NCBI GenBank assembly: GCA_030525785.1
Contig: JAUNEA010000011.1
Span: 1-48,176 of the forward strand
Direction: 5' to 3'
Length of the DNA: 48,176 nt
Source: Cardiobacteriaceae bacterium
Lineage (GTDB): Bacteria; Pseudomonadota; Gammaproteobacteria; Cardiobacteriales; Cardiobacteriaceae
Shown here: one piece after another, positions 19,150-28,299 of the stretch
Position numbering within the stretch: the stretch's first letter is position 1
Layout: every line of letters starts with the position of its first letter
The notes under the pieces: generated by a model
What the model saw: the letters and a program-made list of their open reading frames with translations, nothing else
The model's database searches: none
Told to the model about the DNA's origin: nothing
Position numbers and translations under genes: made by a program

Positions 19150-20436
19150 ATGCGCCATTTAGCCACACTGCTACTGACTAGCCTCATTTTATCCGCCTGT
19201 AGCCATAATGGTACTTCGTTTGTAGTTGAAAAACCTGTTGGTGGAAAAAGTACCACCAGCTTCAACACCAACATCTCTTCAGGCTCAGGAGCCAATACCG
19301 TCACCATCAATACAGGCTCAGGTTCAGCGACAACGACTATTAGTTCAAATACTGTTTCTACGCCTATTACCACAAAAATTGATGAACATTGGTTTAAACC
19401 TAATCTTATTTTAAACGAACGCCCTCAATCTATCTATTTGGTTAATAAACCAGAACCACGATTACAAGCCGAAATTGAACAGGCTCTTAAAGACACCAAT
19501 AAACTCAGGGCAGAAAAAGGATTATCTCCTTTGGTTTACGATGCCAGCTTAGCCGCTCATGCCCAACGCCGAGCTGAAGAAATTGCCCAACTTTATGCTC
19601 ATCAACGACCTAATGGAGAATCTTATGCTTCGGGTAGTTCAGGATTCCTTAGCGAAAATATTACTCAAGGTTATAAAGACTCTCAAGGCGCTGTCTTAAC
19701 TTCTTGGCGAAATAGCCAAGCTCATTATCAAAATATGATCAACCCCCAATACACAAAAATAGGCATTGGATTGGTTTATGTTAGTGGTAGCCAAGCAGGC
19801 TATCAATGGGTACAAATATTCGGTGTTGATAATACTGTTTCACAATATCAATTTAACAATAACCCCGCAAAAAACAATGCTCTAACTTTGAAAGAAACAG
19901 AAGAATGGGTAACCACAACACAGGATAACCCCCATTGGGTTTTTGTGGCAGGAAGGGGTATATCCATTCCCAGTCACTATGCTTCAGAACAATGGCAAAG
20001 TTTTAATAATGCTATTTATCAAGGCGTCATCAATGGCTATCAAAATGTTCGTTATGGTATGGTTCAAAAATCCCATGGAGATTATAAAACCTTTATTCAC
20101 GGCAATCATACTCCTCTCGCCTCAATGCCTCAATCAGGCAACGCTATTTATTCAGGATATGCTGCCATCAGCGATGGGCAGAATGTCAATACCAACCTAA
20201 CCTCTCATCTCAAAGCCAACTTCTCTGATAAGCAACTTACAGGGGCTTTGGCAGAGAATGGAGAAAAAATAATAGGTATTCAAGCACATATCAAAGGAAG
20301 CCATTTCTATAGCCCTGAGCAAGCCTCTGTTCAAACGGAAGGCGCGTTCTATGGTAGCCATGCTGATGCCGTTGGCGGTATGTTCCTTGAATCATCAACA
20401 GGGAAATATGGAACATTTGGCGCCAAAAAACAATAA
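19150..20436 (+). CDS. Surface lipoprotein: CAP (SCP/PR-1-like) domain fused to a TbpB-like beta-barrel domain
   Basis: A lipoprotein of 428 residues, start MRHLATLL, lipobox LSAC at about residue 17. A Ser/Thr/Gly-rich linker (about 30-75) leads to a CAP domain (about 100-250): ALKDTNKLRAEKGLSPL, AQRRAEEIA, YAHQRPNGES, SENI and AHYQNM supply the usual His/Glu pattern. The last ~100 residues carry the signature of the transferrin-binding-protein-like barrel, MPQSGNAIYSGYA and TEGAFYGSHADAVGGMF ending in GTFGAKK, as in Slam-dependent surface lipoproteins. It is probably exposed on the cell surface; ligand unknown. A palindrome overlaps the stop, but none lies within the gene. I am sure of both domains and less sure of export by Slam. 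Confidence 0.82.
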   Translation: MRHLATLLLTSLILSACSHNGTSFVVEKPVGGKSTTSFNTNISSGSGANTVTINTGSGSATTTISSNTVSTPITTKIDEHWFKPNLILNERPQSIYLVNKPEPRLQAEIEQALKDTNKLRAEKGLSPLVYDASLAAHAQRRAEEIAQLYAHQRPNGESYASGSSGFLSENITQGYKDSQGAVLTSWRNSQAHYQNMINPQYTKIGIGLVYVSGSQAGYQWVQIFGVDNTVSQYQFNNNPAKNNALTLKETEEWVTTTQDNPHWVFVAGRGISIPSHYASEQWQSFNNAIYQGVINGYQNVRYGMVQKSHGDYKTFIHGNHTPLASMPQSGNAIYSGYAAISDGQNVNTNLTSHLKANFSDKQLTGALAENGEKIIGIQAHIKGSHFYSPEQASVQTEGAFYGSHADAVGGMFLESSTGKYGTFGAKKQ

Positions 20437-20449
20437 AGCGCTTTGTTTT

Positions 20450-20471
20450 GCCCCTTTTTAGGGGCATTTTT
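20450..20471 (+). terminator. Terminator after the CAP-TbpB lipoprotein gene
   Basis: Stem GCCCC / GGGGC with a TTTTTA loop and a following ATTTTTA tract. It lies between the two CAP genes, so the second gene is only partly, if at all, read by extension from the first. Confidence 0.7.
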
Positions 20472-20484
20472 AGGGAACTTTACC

Positions 20485-20979
20485 ATGCAACAATTACGTT
20501 ACCTTATCAGCAGCACATTAGCCCTCATAGCCGTCATCGCGTTTGCTCATCAATCTCGAGTGGAATTACCCAATACCACGCTACAGATAGAAATTAACCA
20601 AGCCATTATCGCCATCAATGAATTACGCGCGGAAAAAGGCTTAAAACCTTTACAGCCTAATCCCAGCTTAATGGCTTATGCCCAACGCCGTGCTGAAGAA
20701 TTATCCCAGAAATTTTCACACACAAGACCCAATGGTCAAAAACCTCATCTTCCTCTCAAAAACTTTACGACCTTTGCCGAAAATATTGCCGCAGGCAGTA
20801 ACACAGGAAAAGAAACGGTTTTGCAATGGAAAAACAGCAAAGGGCATTATCAAAATATGATGGGTAATTTTGATACCTTAGGATTGGGAGCTATTGATAA
20901 TCCTCATACGCCATACCAATATTATTGGGCATTGATTTTATCGGATAAAAACGCTACGACAGAATATTATCTTGAATAA
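20485..20979 (+). CDS. CAP (SCP/PR-1-like) domain secreted protein
   Basis: A 164-residue protein: N-terminal signal peptide or anchor (about 6-22, TLALIAVIAFAH) then a single CAP domain with INELRAEKGLKPLQPNPSL, YAQRRAEEL, FSHTRPNGQ, FAENIAAG and GHYQNM. It lacks the C-terminal barrel of its neighbour but shares near-identical CAP motifs with it, so the two look like duplicates. The start is set by TAGGGA upstream of MQQLRYL; the preceding codons overlap the terminator. Secreted or periplasmic; the function of bacterial CAP proteins is largely unknown. Confidence 0.82.
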   Translation: MQQLRYLISSTLALIAVIAFAHQSRVELPNTTLQIEINQAIIAINELRAEKGLKPLQPNPSLMAYAQRRAEELSQKFSHTRPNGQKPHLPLKNFTTFAENIAAGSNTGKETVLQWKNSKGHYQNMMGNFDTLGLGAIDNPHTPYQYYWALILSDKNATTEYYLE

Positions 20980-21003
20980 GTCCACAAAGCGCTTTGAAGC
21001 TCC

Positions 21004-21130
21004 AACATGATGGACAATTATGAAAAGCGGTATTGGATTGTTGTATCAACCACAAACACAATACCGCTATTATTGGGTTTTAATGATGGGCGGAAAAGAT
21101 TCAACAACGCCCTATCCATTCCAACATTAA
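21004..21130 (+). pseudogene. Remnant of a third CAP-domain gene, frameshifted
   Basis: Not an intact gene. NMMDNYE in one frame continues, after a one-base shift near 21023, as SGIGLLYQPQTQYRYYWVLM in another and ends at TAA 21128-21130. These segments match the end of the CAP domain of the neighbour (NMMGNFD ... PYQYYWAL). The rest of the domain is absent, and a palindrome copy lies directly before the remnant, at the point where similarity begins. It is best read as the tail of a lost duplicate. Confidence 0.7.
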
Positions 21131-21139
21131 ATACTTATG

Positions 21140-21168
21140 GCTGAGAGAAATATAACCTCTCTCAGCTA
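21140..21168. terminator. Hairpin between convergent genes
   Basis: Stem GCTGAGAGA / TCTCTCAGC with a nine-base loop, lying between the CAP remnant and the next minus-strand gene. The following T tract is short (TATTATC), so it may be only a weak terminator. Confidence 0.5.
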
Positions 21169-21171
21169 TTA

Positions 21172-21381
21172 TCAATCCAAAAAGCGCTTTTGTTTTAACT
21201 CTTTACTTTCGCGAATTTGCTCAAAAGCGACATAAATCGCAATAGAGGCTAAGCTCAATAATCCCAGCGTCGTACTCATTTTCCAAAAACCAATTTGAAA
21301 TACTACGCCCCAAAGCATCATCAAACTAAAAATAACCCACACCAAGAAAAAACTTAATGCCGCAAAAATAAAAAATTTCAT
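21172..21381 (-). CDS. Small two-helix membrane protein, unknown function
   Basis: A 69-residue protein with two hydrophobic helices (about 3-28 and 36-54) and a charged C-terminal tail ending in KQKRFLD. The start is preceded by GGAG at a normal distance. I do not recognise a family. The end of the reading frame is derived from a palindrome copy (KRF). Confidence 0.55.
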   Translation of the reverse strand: MKFFIFAALSFFLVWVIFSLMMLWGVVFQIGFWKMSTTLGLLSLASIAIYVAFEQIRESKELKQKRFLD

Positions 21382-21442
21382 CTCAACTCCAATGCACTTT
21401 ATCTACAAACATTACGTTACAATATGGTACGCTACAATGGAA

Positions 21443-21514
21443 TCAAAAATAACAATTGTCGCAATAGATATTTGCCCAAATACCCATAATGCCGTAACGC
21501 TTGTCTTCACCCAT
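21443..21514 (-). CDS. Possible 23-residue small protein
   Basis: ATG at 21514 follows AGGAG at an ideal seven-base spacing on the minus strand and opens a 23-codon frame (MGEDKRYGIMGIW...). An overlapping frame starting at GTG would give a 32-residue hydrophobic peptide. Neither is recognised; one or other may be real, or the region may be a decayed gene. Confidence 0.22.
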   Translation of the reverse strand: MGEDKRYGIMGIWANIYCDNCYF

Positions 21515-21550
21515 AAAACAGCTCCTGTACCCAATCATGCCCATTTCATA

Positions 21551-21760
21551 TTAGCCACGCTCTAGCACCACAACAAATGCCTCGCGCTCCCAAAAAAGCA
21601 ATACACGGCGTGATTCTTTTTCCATCGTCACCACGCGCCAACCCTCATCTGCATGCTCATTCAAAAATTCAGTAAAGCGCTTTGGATTCAGCTTGGCTGA
21701 ACCAAAAATCACCGAAGAGAAAATCCCTTCTCGATAAATCACCACTTTGTATTCTTTCAT
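21551..21760 (-). CDS. DUF4177-like small protein
   Basis: A 69-residue protein resembling the DUF4177 family: MKEYKVVIYREG at the start, then HADEGWRVVTMEKE and LLFWEREAFVVVLER, the usual strand-helix-strand pattern with EGWRVV. AGGAG is placed correctly before the ATG. The function of the family is not known. A palindrome copy supplies PKRFTEF in the central helix. It lies 22 bases downstream of the pheA stop on the same strand, so it may be co-transcribed with gyrA-pheA. Confidence 0.6.
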   Translation of the reverse strand: MKEYKVVIYREGIFSSVIFGSAKLNPKRFTEFLNEHADEGWRVVTMEKESRRVLLFWEREAFVVVLERG

Positions 21761-21782
21761 ATCATTTCTCCTGTTTACTCAA

Positions 21783-22877
21783 TTAAGCTCGTGGATAACT
21801 ACCTAAAACGCGAAACATTGAAGCGCTTTGCTGTATCTCGCGGAATAAAGCTTGCATTTCAGGCTGCTGCTGATGCCCTTCCAAATCAATGAAAAACAAA
21901 TATTCCCAAAGCGCTTTTTGGCTTGGGCGCGATTCAATACGCAACATATTGATATTATAACGATTAATATGAGACAACAAGGCATACAGTGAACCAGGTC
22001 GATTCGGTGCTGAAATCAAAACGGAGGTTTTGTCGCGCCCTGTTTTGTTGATGGATTGCGTACCAATGATGAAGAATCGGGTGGTATTGTTGCCATTATC
22101 TTCAATATGCGGATAACGCACAGGAATTTGGTACTGCTCCGCCGCCATTTTGCCCGCAATCGCCGCTGAACGAACATCTTGCGCTGCAATTCTTGCTGCC
22201 TCAGCATTGCTGGAAACCGTAATCAACTCTGCGTGCGCCATATTCTCCGCCAACCAATTCCGACATTGAACCATTGACTGACTATGCGAGTAAACGCGTT
22301 CAATCTCCTTCAATTGCAAAGCATGAGTCAGCAAATTCTGCTCAATGCGTTGCTCAACCTCGCCACAAATCAATAAGGGAGAATGTACAAAAGAATCTAA
22401 GGTATGGCTAACGATGCCACCTGTAGAATTCTCAATTGGCACAACGCCATAATGACAAACCCCTGTTTCTACCGCACGAAACACCTCTTCAACACTACGC
22501 TTCGCACGAACATTCGCCGAATGTCCAAACTGCTTCAAAGCTGCTGCTTGAGTAAAGGTGCCTTCGGGCCCTAAGTAAGCAATCTCCAAAGGTAATTCCA
22601 GCGCCAAACAAGCTGACATCACCTCGCGAAATAAGCGCTTAACCTCATCATTGGATAGAGGGCCAGGATTTTGGGCTGCCAAACGCTCCAGCACCTGACG
22701 CTCGCGTTCAGGGCGATAATAAATCACCTCTCCCCCCTCCGCCTTTTTCACCTCACCCACCAGCTGCGCACAACGCGCCCGTGCACAAAGCGCTTTGAGG
22801 ATTTCATCATCTAAGGCATCAATTTGTTGACGCAATTCTGCCAAAGTGGGCAATTTTTCAGGGACTTCGTGATTCAT
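21783..22877 (-). CDS. pheA: Bifunctional chorismate mutase / prephenate dehydratase (P-protein)
   Basis: Makes phenylpyruvate from chorismate for phenylalanine synthesis. The 364 residues hold an AroQ-type chorismate mutase (about 10-95; [24 protein letters not shown]), the prephenate dehydratase domain (about 100-275; [27 protein letters not shown]) and a C-terminal ACT domain ([22 protein letters not shown]) for feedback inhibition by phenylalanine. The length is that of non-enteric forms. The start overlaps the gyrA stop by four bases. No leader-peptide attenuator is present, because the gene follows gyrA directly. Confidence 0.96.
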   Translation of the reverse strand: MNHEVPEKLPTLAELRQQIDALDDEILKALCARARCAQLVGEVKKAEGGEVIYYRPERERQVLERLAAQNPGPLSNDEVKRLFREVMSACLALELPLEIAYLGPEGTFTQAAALKQFGHSANVRAKRSVEEVFRAVETGVCHYGVVPIENSTGGIVSHTLDSFVHSPLLICGEVEQRIEQNLLTHALQLKEIERVYSHSQSMVQCRNWLAENMAHAELITVSSNAEAARIAAQDVRSAAIAGKMAAEQYQIPVRYPHIEDNGNNTTRFFIIGTQSINKTGRDKTSVLISAPNRPGSLYALLSHINRYNINMLRIESRPSQKALWEYLFFIDLEGHQQQPEMQALFREIQQSASMFRVLGSYPRA

Positions 22878-25468
22878 ACTTCAGCTCCTTCACTTGGCAA
22901 AGCGCTTGGTAAAGAAGCTTCTATCGTGCCTTCTGGCGATTCTTCTTCACCAATAATCTTCGCCACTGCAATCACTTTTTCCTCATCACGCGTGCGAATC
23001 AAGCGAACGCCTTGAGTATTCCGCCCGCTGACAGCAATCTCGGAAGCTCGCGTGCGTACCAAAGTTCCATTGCCTGTCACCAACATCAGCCCATCATTGG
23101 CTTGAATCTGCAACGCACACACTGCTTTACCGTTGCGCTCGCTACAATTAATGGAAATAACCCCCATACCACCACGCCCTTTGCACGGATAATCCGAAAC
23201 AGGCGTACGCTTGCCATAACCATTTTCAGTCACGGTTAAAATCTCGCCTGTATCAGTCACCACACAAAGCGCTATGATGCTTTGCTCCTCTGAAATGCGC
23301 ATACCACGCACACCTGTTGCTGAACGCCCCATACTGCGGACTTCACCTTCATTAAAGCGCATTGCCTTACCAGCATCGGAAAACAGCATAATATCTTGCT
23401 TACCATCAGTCAGCGCGACATCAACCAATTCATCGCCTTCATTCAGATTGATAGCAATGATGCCATCGTTGCGCGGACGAGCGTAATCGGTTAAAGGCGT
23501 TTTCTTCACCGTGCCTTGTTTGGTGGCAAAGAACAGATATTGGTCTTCAGGGTAGCTCCGTGTGGTCAAAATAGCATTGACACGTTCCCCTTCGGACAAA
23601 GGTAACAAATTCACCATCGGCTTGCCTTTTGCCCCACGACTCGCCAAAGGCAAAGCGTAAACCTTAATCCAGTACACCTTACCTTTGTTGGTAAAGCAAA
23701 GCATGGTGTCATGGGTATTGGCGACCCAAAGCCGTTCCACAAAGTCCTCTTCCTTAACCGCCGTGACGGATTTGCCTTTGCCCCCACGTTTTTGCGCCTC
23801 GTAATCCGAAAGTGGTTGAGATTTGATGTAGCCTTCATGAGAAAGAGTAATCACACGATCTTCTTCAGCAATCAAATCCTCCATCGATAAATCAAGATGA
23901 TTGTGTAGGATTTCAGTACGGCGTTTATCATTGAATTGCTCACGAATCTCTTGCAACTCCTCCTTAATCACTTCTACCAAGCGCTTTTCATCGCCCAAAA
24001 TACGCAACAATGCCGAAATGGCATCAATGTTTTCCTGATACTCTGCCAGAATTTTCTCTTGCTCTAAGCCTGTTAAACGATGCAAACGCAAATCCAAAAT
24101 GGCTTGCGCCTGCTCTGGAGACAAACGATAGACCGCGCCATGCAAACCATAATGCATAGCCAAACCTTCAGGGCGCGAACTCACACCACCTGACCGTTCC
24201 AACAATTGCACCACGCCACCAGCTGACCAATCCCTTGCCAAAAGCGCTTCTTTCGCCAGCACAGGGCTGCCTGACGTTTTGATTAACTCAATCATCGGAT
24301 CAATATTCGACAAAGCCAACGATAAACCTTCTAAAACATGGGTTCTCTCACGAATCTTCCGCAATTCAAACAGGCTACGCCGTGTCACCACTTCACGCCG
24401 ATGGGCTAAAAAGACACAAAGCGCTTCTTTCAGTGATAACAAACGAGGACGACCGCCTACCAATGCCATCATATTAACCCCAAACGACACCTGCAATTGC
24501 GTCAAATTAAACAAATTATTCAGCACCACTTCTGCCGAATCTCCTCGTTTGACTTCAATCACCAAGCGAATGCCATCTTTATCCGATTCATCACGTAAAG
24601 CACTAATACCTTCTAAGCGCTTTTCTTTGACCAATTCATTGATTTTGAGCTGTAAATTGGTTTTGTTTACTTGATACGGCAACTCATCAACCACAATGGC
24701 CTGTTTTTCGCCCTCTTCACCTTCAATATGGGTTTTGGCACGAATGATGATGCGCCCACGCCCTGTTTCATAGGCTTCGCGAATGCCTTTCACGCCATTA
24801 ATCAATGCTCCTGTTGGAAAATCAGGGCCTGGCACAAAGCGCATTAAATCGTCCAAGCTTGCTTCAGGGTTATCCAACAAACACAAGCACGCGTCCAACA
24901 ATTCGCCTAAATGATGGGGAGGAATATTGGTCGCCATACCCACTGCAATGCCTGAACTACCGTTTAACAACAAATGGGGTAAGCGCGTTGGCAAAACCGC
25001 TGGCTCTTGCTGAGAACCATCATAGTTGGGATTAAAATTAACGGTTTCTTTTTCAATATCAAGCAACAAACTGTGTGCTACTTTCGCCATGCGTGCTTCT
25101 GTATAACGATAGGCTGCCGCAGGATCGCCATCAATAGAGCCAAAGTTTCCTTGCCCATCAACCAAAGGATAACGCAGGGAAAAATCTTGCGCCATGCGAA
25201 CCAAAGTGTCATAAATAGCGCTATCGCCGTGTGGGTGATATTTACCCATCACATCGCCCACGATAGTCGCAGATTTTACATACTTCTTATTCCACGCATG
25301 CCCTTGCTTGTGCATAGAATACATCACGCGCCGATGCACAGGTTTCAAGCCATCTCTTGCATCAGGCAATGCCCGCCCAACAATCACACTCATGGCATAG
25401 TCTAAATACGACCCCTGCATCTCATCAGCTAAACTAACAGGCACGACTTCTTTGGCAAAATGACTCAT
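22874..25468 (-). CDS. gyrA: DNA gyrase subunit A
   Basis: Subunit of the type II topoisomerase that adds negative supercoils. At 864 residues it matches E. coli (875). The quinolone-resistance region [14 protein letters not shown] has Ser83 and Asp87, the susceptible form; the catalytic Tyr is Tyr122 in [10 protein letters not shown]. The GyrA box QKRGGKG needed for DNA wrapping is intact, followed by the beta-pinwheel blades. It is the first gene of gyrA-pheA on the minus strand. Palindrome copies are fewer here, and several are partly degenerate (AAGCGCTTC, AAGCGCTAT, AAGCGCATT). Confidence 0.98.
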   Translation of the reverse strand: MSHFAKEVVPVSLADEMQGSYLDYAMSVIVGRALPDARDGLKPVHRRVMYSMHKQGHAWNKKYVKSATIVGDVMGKYHPHGDSAIYDTLVRMAQDFSLRYPLVDGQGNFGSIDGDPAAAYRYTEARMAKVAHSLLLDIEKETVNFNPNYDGSQQEPAVLPTRLPHLLLNGSSGIAVGMATNIPPHHLGELLDACLCLLDNPEASLDDLMRFVPGPDFPTGALINGVKGIREAYETGRGRIIIRAKTHIEGEEGEKQAIVVDELPYQVNKTNLQLKINELVKEKRLEGISALRDESDKDGIRLVIEVKRGDSAEVVLNNLFNLTQLQVSFGVNMMALVGGRPRLLSLKEALCVFLAHRREVVTRRSLFELRKIRERTHVLEGLSLALSNIDPMIELIKTSGSPVLAKEALLARDWSAGGVVQLLERSGGVSSRPEGLAMHYGLHGAVYRLSPEQAQAILDLRLHRLTGLEQEKILAEYQENIDAISALLRILGDEKRLVEVIKEELQEIREQFNDKRRTEILHNHLDLSMEDLIAEEDRVITLSHEGYIKSQPLSDYEAQKRGGKGKSVTAVKEEDFVERLWVANTHDTMLCFTNKGKVYWIKVYALPLASRGAKGKPMVNLLPLSEGERVNAILTTRSYPEDQYLFFATKQGTVKKTPLTDYARPRNDGIIAINLNEGDELVDVALTDGKQDIMLFSDAGKAMRFNEGEVRSMGRSATGVRGMRISEEQSIIALCVVTDTGEILTVTENGYGKRTPVSDYPCKGRGGMGVISINCSERNGKAVCALQIQANDGLMLVTGNGTLVRTRASEIAVSGRNTQGVRLIRTRDEEKVIAVAKIIGEEESPEGTIEASLPSALPSEGAEV

Positions 25469-25797
25469 TCACGATTCCTTGACTAACGAGGCTCCGCCAC
25501 AGGCGAAACCATAAGAACAAAGCCATTATTCTACCACAAAGCGCTTTGCCCAAGCCTTCCGAAATCCTGAAACAAGATAGATGATAATTGAAGCTTTTTT
25601 CTCGCCTACTCAAGGTTTTTTCAGTATTCCTACATTTTCTGTATCATTTTTGACACAAAAACCCTGCGTTTTCTTTGCAATTTTGCAACAAAGCGCTTAT
25701 CATGCTTAAGATTGGTGTCTACGATTGGCGTGATGCCAAGCAGGTTTTGGCGCTATGCCTTAACTATAATCTTCGAAGATTATTTAGGAGTTTCACT
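25469..25797. promoter_or_regulatory. Control region between gyrA and the OmpA-like gene
   Basis: This 329-base gap holds the divergent leaders of gyrA and the OmpA-like gene. I see two palindrome copies (cores at about 25539 and 25691), a TTGGC-N5-GCCAA dyad at 25725-25739, a consensus TATAAT at 25765-25770 that would serve the OmpA-like gene, and TTTAGGAG before its ATG. No convincing -35 hexamer or other gene is visible. Confidence 0.5.
25725..25739. promoter_or_regulatory. TTGGC-N5-GCCAA inverted repeat
   Basis: A perfect 5+5 base dyad, 25 bases upstream of the TATAAT box of the OmpA-like gene; a candidate operator or activator site. The cognate protein is not known. Confidence 0.35.
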
Positions 25798-26367
25798 ATG
25801 AAATTAAACAAAATTATTGCGGTAGCTGCGCTTGCCTTTGGTGGCGTTGCTTTTGCACAAGCAAATGAAAATTTAACCGATAACAGCGGTATCTTGGTTA
25901 AAAACAACTATGGCGAATGCGTAACTGTTCTTGCAAACAAAGGCTTAACAGGCTGTGGCGCTCAAGCTCCTACTCAAGCTCCTGCTGCTCCTGCTGAAGT
26001 GGTAACCGAAACCGTTACTGCAAGTGCTGACGCTTACTTCGATTTCGACAAATCTAACTTGAAACCAGCTGGCAAACAGTCTATTCAAGAATTGGCTGCT
26101 CAATTGAAACAACCTAACGTTCAATTGCAAGGCATTGAAGTTGTTGGTCACACCGACTCTAAAGGCTCTGACTCCTACAACCAAGCATTATCTGAGCGCC
26201 GTGCTTTAGCAGTTGGCAATGAATTGGTTGCTAATGGCATTCCTGCAAGCATGATTGTAGCTCGTGGCGAAGGTGAACGTAATCCTCGCGCAACCAACAA
26301 CACTGCTGAAGGTCGCGCACAAAACCGTCGTGTAGACATCACTATCCAAGCAACGGTTCAACGCTAA
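25798..26367 (+). CDS. OmpA-family outer membrane / peptidoglycan-binding protein, RmpM-like
   Basis: A 189-residue protein: signal peptide (MKLNKIIAVAALAFGGVAFA), a short segment with NNYGEC and a second Cys at about residue 58 as in Neisseria RmpM, a proline/alanine-rich hinge, then an OmpA C-terminal domain with FDFDKSNL, VVGHTDSKGSDSYNQALSERRA and QNRRVDI, which binds peptidoglycan through its Asp and Arg. There is no N-terminal eight-strand barrel, so it probably tethers porins or the outer membrane to the wall. The ATG follows TTTAGGAG. No palindrome occurs in the gene, in line with strong codon or expression constraint. A strong terminator follows. Confidence 0.9.
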   Translation: MKLNKIIAVAALAFGGVAFAQANENLTDNSGILVKNNYGECVTVLANKGLTGCGAQAPTQAPAAPAEVVTETVTASADAYFDFDKSNLKPAGKQSIQELAAQLKQPNVQLQGIEVVGHTDSKGSDSYNQALSERRALAVGNELVANGIPASMIVARGEGERNPRATNNTAEGRAQNRRVDITIQATVQR

Positions 26368-26395
26368 TCCCAAGCTGCTGCTCTGATTGAATTTC

Positions 26396-26420
26396 AAACC
26401 TCGCTTCGGCGAGGTTTTTT
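26396..26420 (+). terminator. Terminator of the OmpA-like gene
   Basis: Nine-base stem AAACCTCGC / GCGAGGTTT closed by a TTCG tetraloop and followed by Ts. This is a textbook rho-independent terminator. Confidence 0.93.
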
Positions 26421-26518
26421 ATTGCCCCAAAGCGCTTTGGATATTCTCAACAACTTCCATCTCAACAGCGTGGCTAAATCCGTTACAATAATCCATTTTT
26501 AAACCCAAGAGGTACAGC

Positions 26519-27808
26519 ATGGACAGCACAACCGCTCCCTCATACGACAAAGCGCTTCCCATCAACGAATCTCTCATCGATCCTCGCGCCTTACGCATCA
26601 TTGAAACCCTACAAGAAGCTGGGCATGAGGCTTATTTGGTGGGAGGCTGCTTGCGTGATTTACTGCTCGGACAACAACCCAAAGACTTCGATATTGCCAC
26701 CAGCGCACGCCCACAAGAAGTTGCGGCCTTGTTTCGTAATAGTCGCTTGATTGGTCGCCGTTTTGTGTTGGTGCATATTTTCTTTGGTCGAGAATTTATG
26801 GAAATCGCCACGTTCCGCGCCTCCAGTGAACCTCATCTTTATCGACAGGATAATCGCGTGGTGGAAGACAATGTTTATGGCACCATGCAAGAAGACGTTG
26901 AGCGCCGCGATTTCACCATCAATGCGCTTTATTACAACCCCAAAACTCACGAACTTATCGATTTACTCCATGCCAAGCATGATATTGAAAATCGCCTGAT
27001 TCGTATCGTGGGTGACGCCCAAACACGCTACCTTGAAGACCCAGTACGTATGATTCGCGCTGCCCGTTTTGCTGCCAAGCTTGATATGGAGCTGGAAGCA
27101 GAAACCGAAGCCGCCATTTTACCGTGCTTAGGGCAAATGAGCCATGTGCCACCTGCTCGACTGGAAGATGAGTGCAACAAATTATTCTTAGGCGGTTATG
27201 GCGAAGCCTGCTTTGAGCGCCTGCGCCGTTATGATTTGTTCAAAGCGCTTTTCCCCGATGCAGATCACATTCTCCACCACCCTAATCAGAACTTTGCCCA
27301 TTACAGCGAACAAATGATTCGTATCTCTCTGCGCAACACAGATAACCGCATGCGCGAAGGTAAGCCCGTCACTGTTGCCTTCATTTTTGCCGCCATTTTG
27401 TGGCCTGTCTTCCAATTGCAATATCAAGGGCTTTTAAAGTCAGGGCATGACTGGCACCATGCTTTGCATGAGGCAATTGATGTAGTCTTGATTGCTGCCA
27501 ACGAACGTGTAGCTATTTCCCAGCGCCAACGCGCGATGATTCGCGAAATCTGGAGTTTACAAGCACGTCTCGAAGCCACCAAAAACAGCAAGCGCAAAAC
27601 CGATATTCTCGTCAGCCACCCTCGTTTCCGCGCAGCTTTTGATTTTCTACAAGTACGACTGGAAGCAGGCGAGCCTTTAAGCGCTTTGGTCGAACGCTGG
27701 CTACCCTATCACAGCCTAAATCACCAAGAAGAAGAGGCTTCTTATCATCTGCCCCCTACCCAGCGTAAGCCCTTCAAACGCCATTTCAACAAACGCCGTA
27801 AATCATGA
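26519..27808 (+). CDS. pcnB: Poly(A) polymerase I
   Basis: Adds 3' poly(A) tails that promote RNA decay. The 429 residues have the class II nucleotidyltransferase core YLVGGCLRDLLLG and KDFDIATSA (the two catalytic Asp), RDFTINALYY and the neck region ARFAAKLDMELE, followed by a basic C-terminal tail (TQRKPFKRHFNKRRKS) typical of PAP I rather than CCA-adding enzymes. The start is the ATG at 26519, with AGAGG upstream. The gene overlaps folK by four bases, the order found in many gammaproteobacteria. A palindrome is embedded near its start and gives DKALPIN. Confidence 0.94.
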   Translation: MDSTTAPSYDKALPINESLIDPRALRIIETLQEAGHEAYLVGGCLRDLLLGQQPKDFDIATSARPQEVAALFRNSRLIGRRFVLVHIFFGREFMEIATFRASSEPHLYRQDNRVVEDNVYGTMQEDVERRDFTINALYYNPKTHELIDLLHAKHDIENRLIRIVGDAQTRYLEDPVRMIRAARFAAKLDMELEAETEAAILPCLGQMSHVPPARLEDECNKLFLGGYGEACFERLRRYDLFKALFPDADHILHHPNQNFAHYSEQMIRISLRNTDNRMREGKPVTVAFIFAAILWPVFQLQYQGLLKSGHDWHHALHEAIDVVLIAANERVAISQRQRAMIREIWSLQARLEATKNSKRKTDILVSHPRFRAAFDFLQVRLEAGEPLSALVERWLPYHSLNHQEEEASYHLPPTQRKPFKRHFNKRRKS

Positions 27809-28278
27809 TGCGCCGTTATTTTGTGGCTTTTGGTAGCAACCAGCAAAATCCAGTGGCGCAACTTCGTACTGCACGCCAAGCCTTACGCGCCCATTTGTAC
27901 GAACAACGCGCCTCTTCCCTGTATCAAAGCCCAGCATGGGGTTATGAAGAACAGCCTGATTTTGTGAATGCGGTCATCGAATATCAAAGCGCTTTGTCGC
28001 CTGATGAGGTTTTGACTGTACTGCAAAAACAAGAACTGGCTCAAGGGCGCGTGCGTTCGTTTCAAAATGCGCCACGAACGCTGGATTTGGATTTGCTCCT
28101 TTGCGATGACCTCACGCTGAACAGCGAACGATTGATTCTGCCACACCCGCGCATGTTCGAACGCGCATTCGTCATCTATCCTCTTTTAGAAATCGCACCT
28201 GATTATGTCTTTTCGGGTCGCCCTCTGGCTGAGCATTCTCTCGTCAATAATTTAAGACGCTTGTCAGAGACTTGGTAA
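27805..28278 (+). CDS. folK: 2-amino-4-hydroxy-6-hydroxymethyldihydropteridine pyrophosphokinase (HPPK)
   Basis: Transfers pyrophosphate from ATP in folate synthesis. The 157 residues show AFGSNQQNP, SSLYQSPAWGYEEQPDFVNA, and the signature APRTLDLDLLL with the two magnesium-binding Asp, then LPHPRMFERAFV. It overlaps pcnB by four bases (ATGA). Either of the first two ATGs could be used. A palindrome copy encodes YQSALSPDE. Confidence 0.95.
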   Translation: MMRRYFVAFGSNQQNPVAQLRTARQALRAHLYEQRASSLYQSPAWGYEEQPDFVNAVIEYQSALSPDEVLTVLQKQELAQGRVRSFQNAPRTLDLDLLLCDDLTLNSERLILPHPRMFERAFVIYPLLEIAPDYVFSGRPLAEHSLVNNLRRLSETW

Positions 28279-28299
28279 TCAAAAACTTACGGAAAAACT

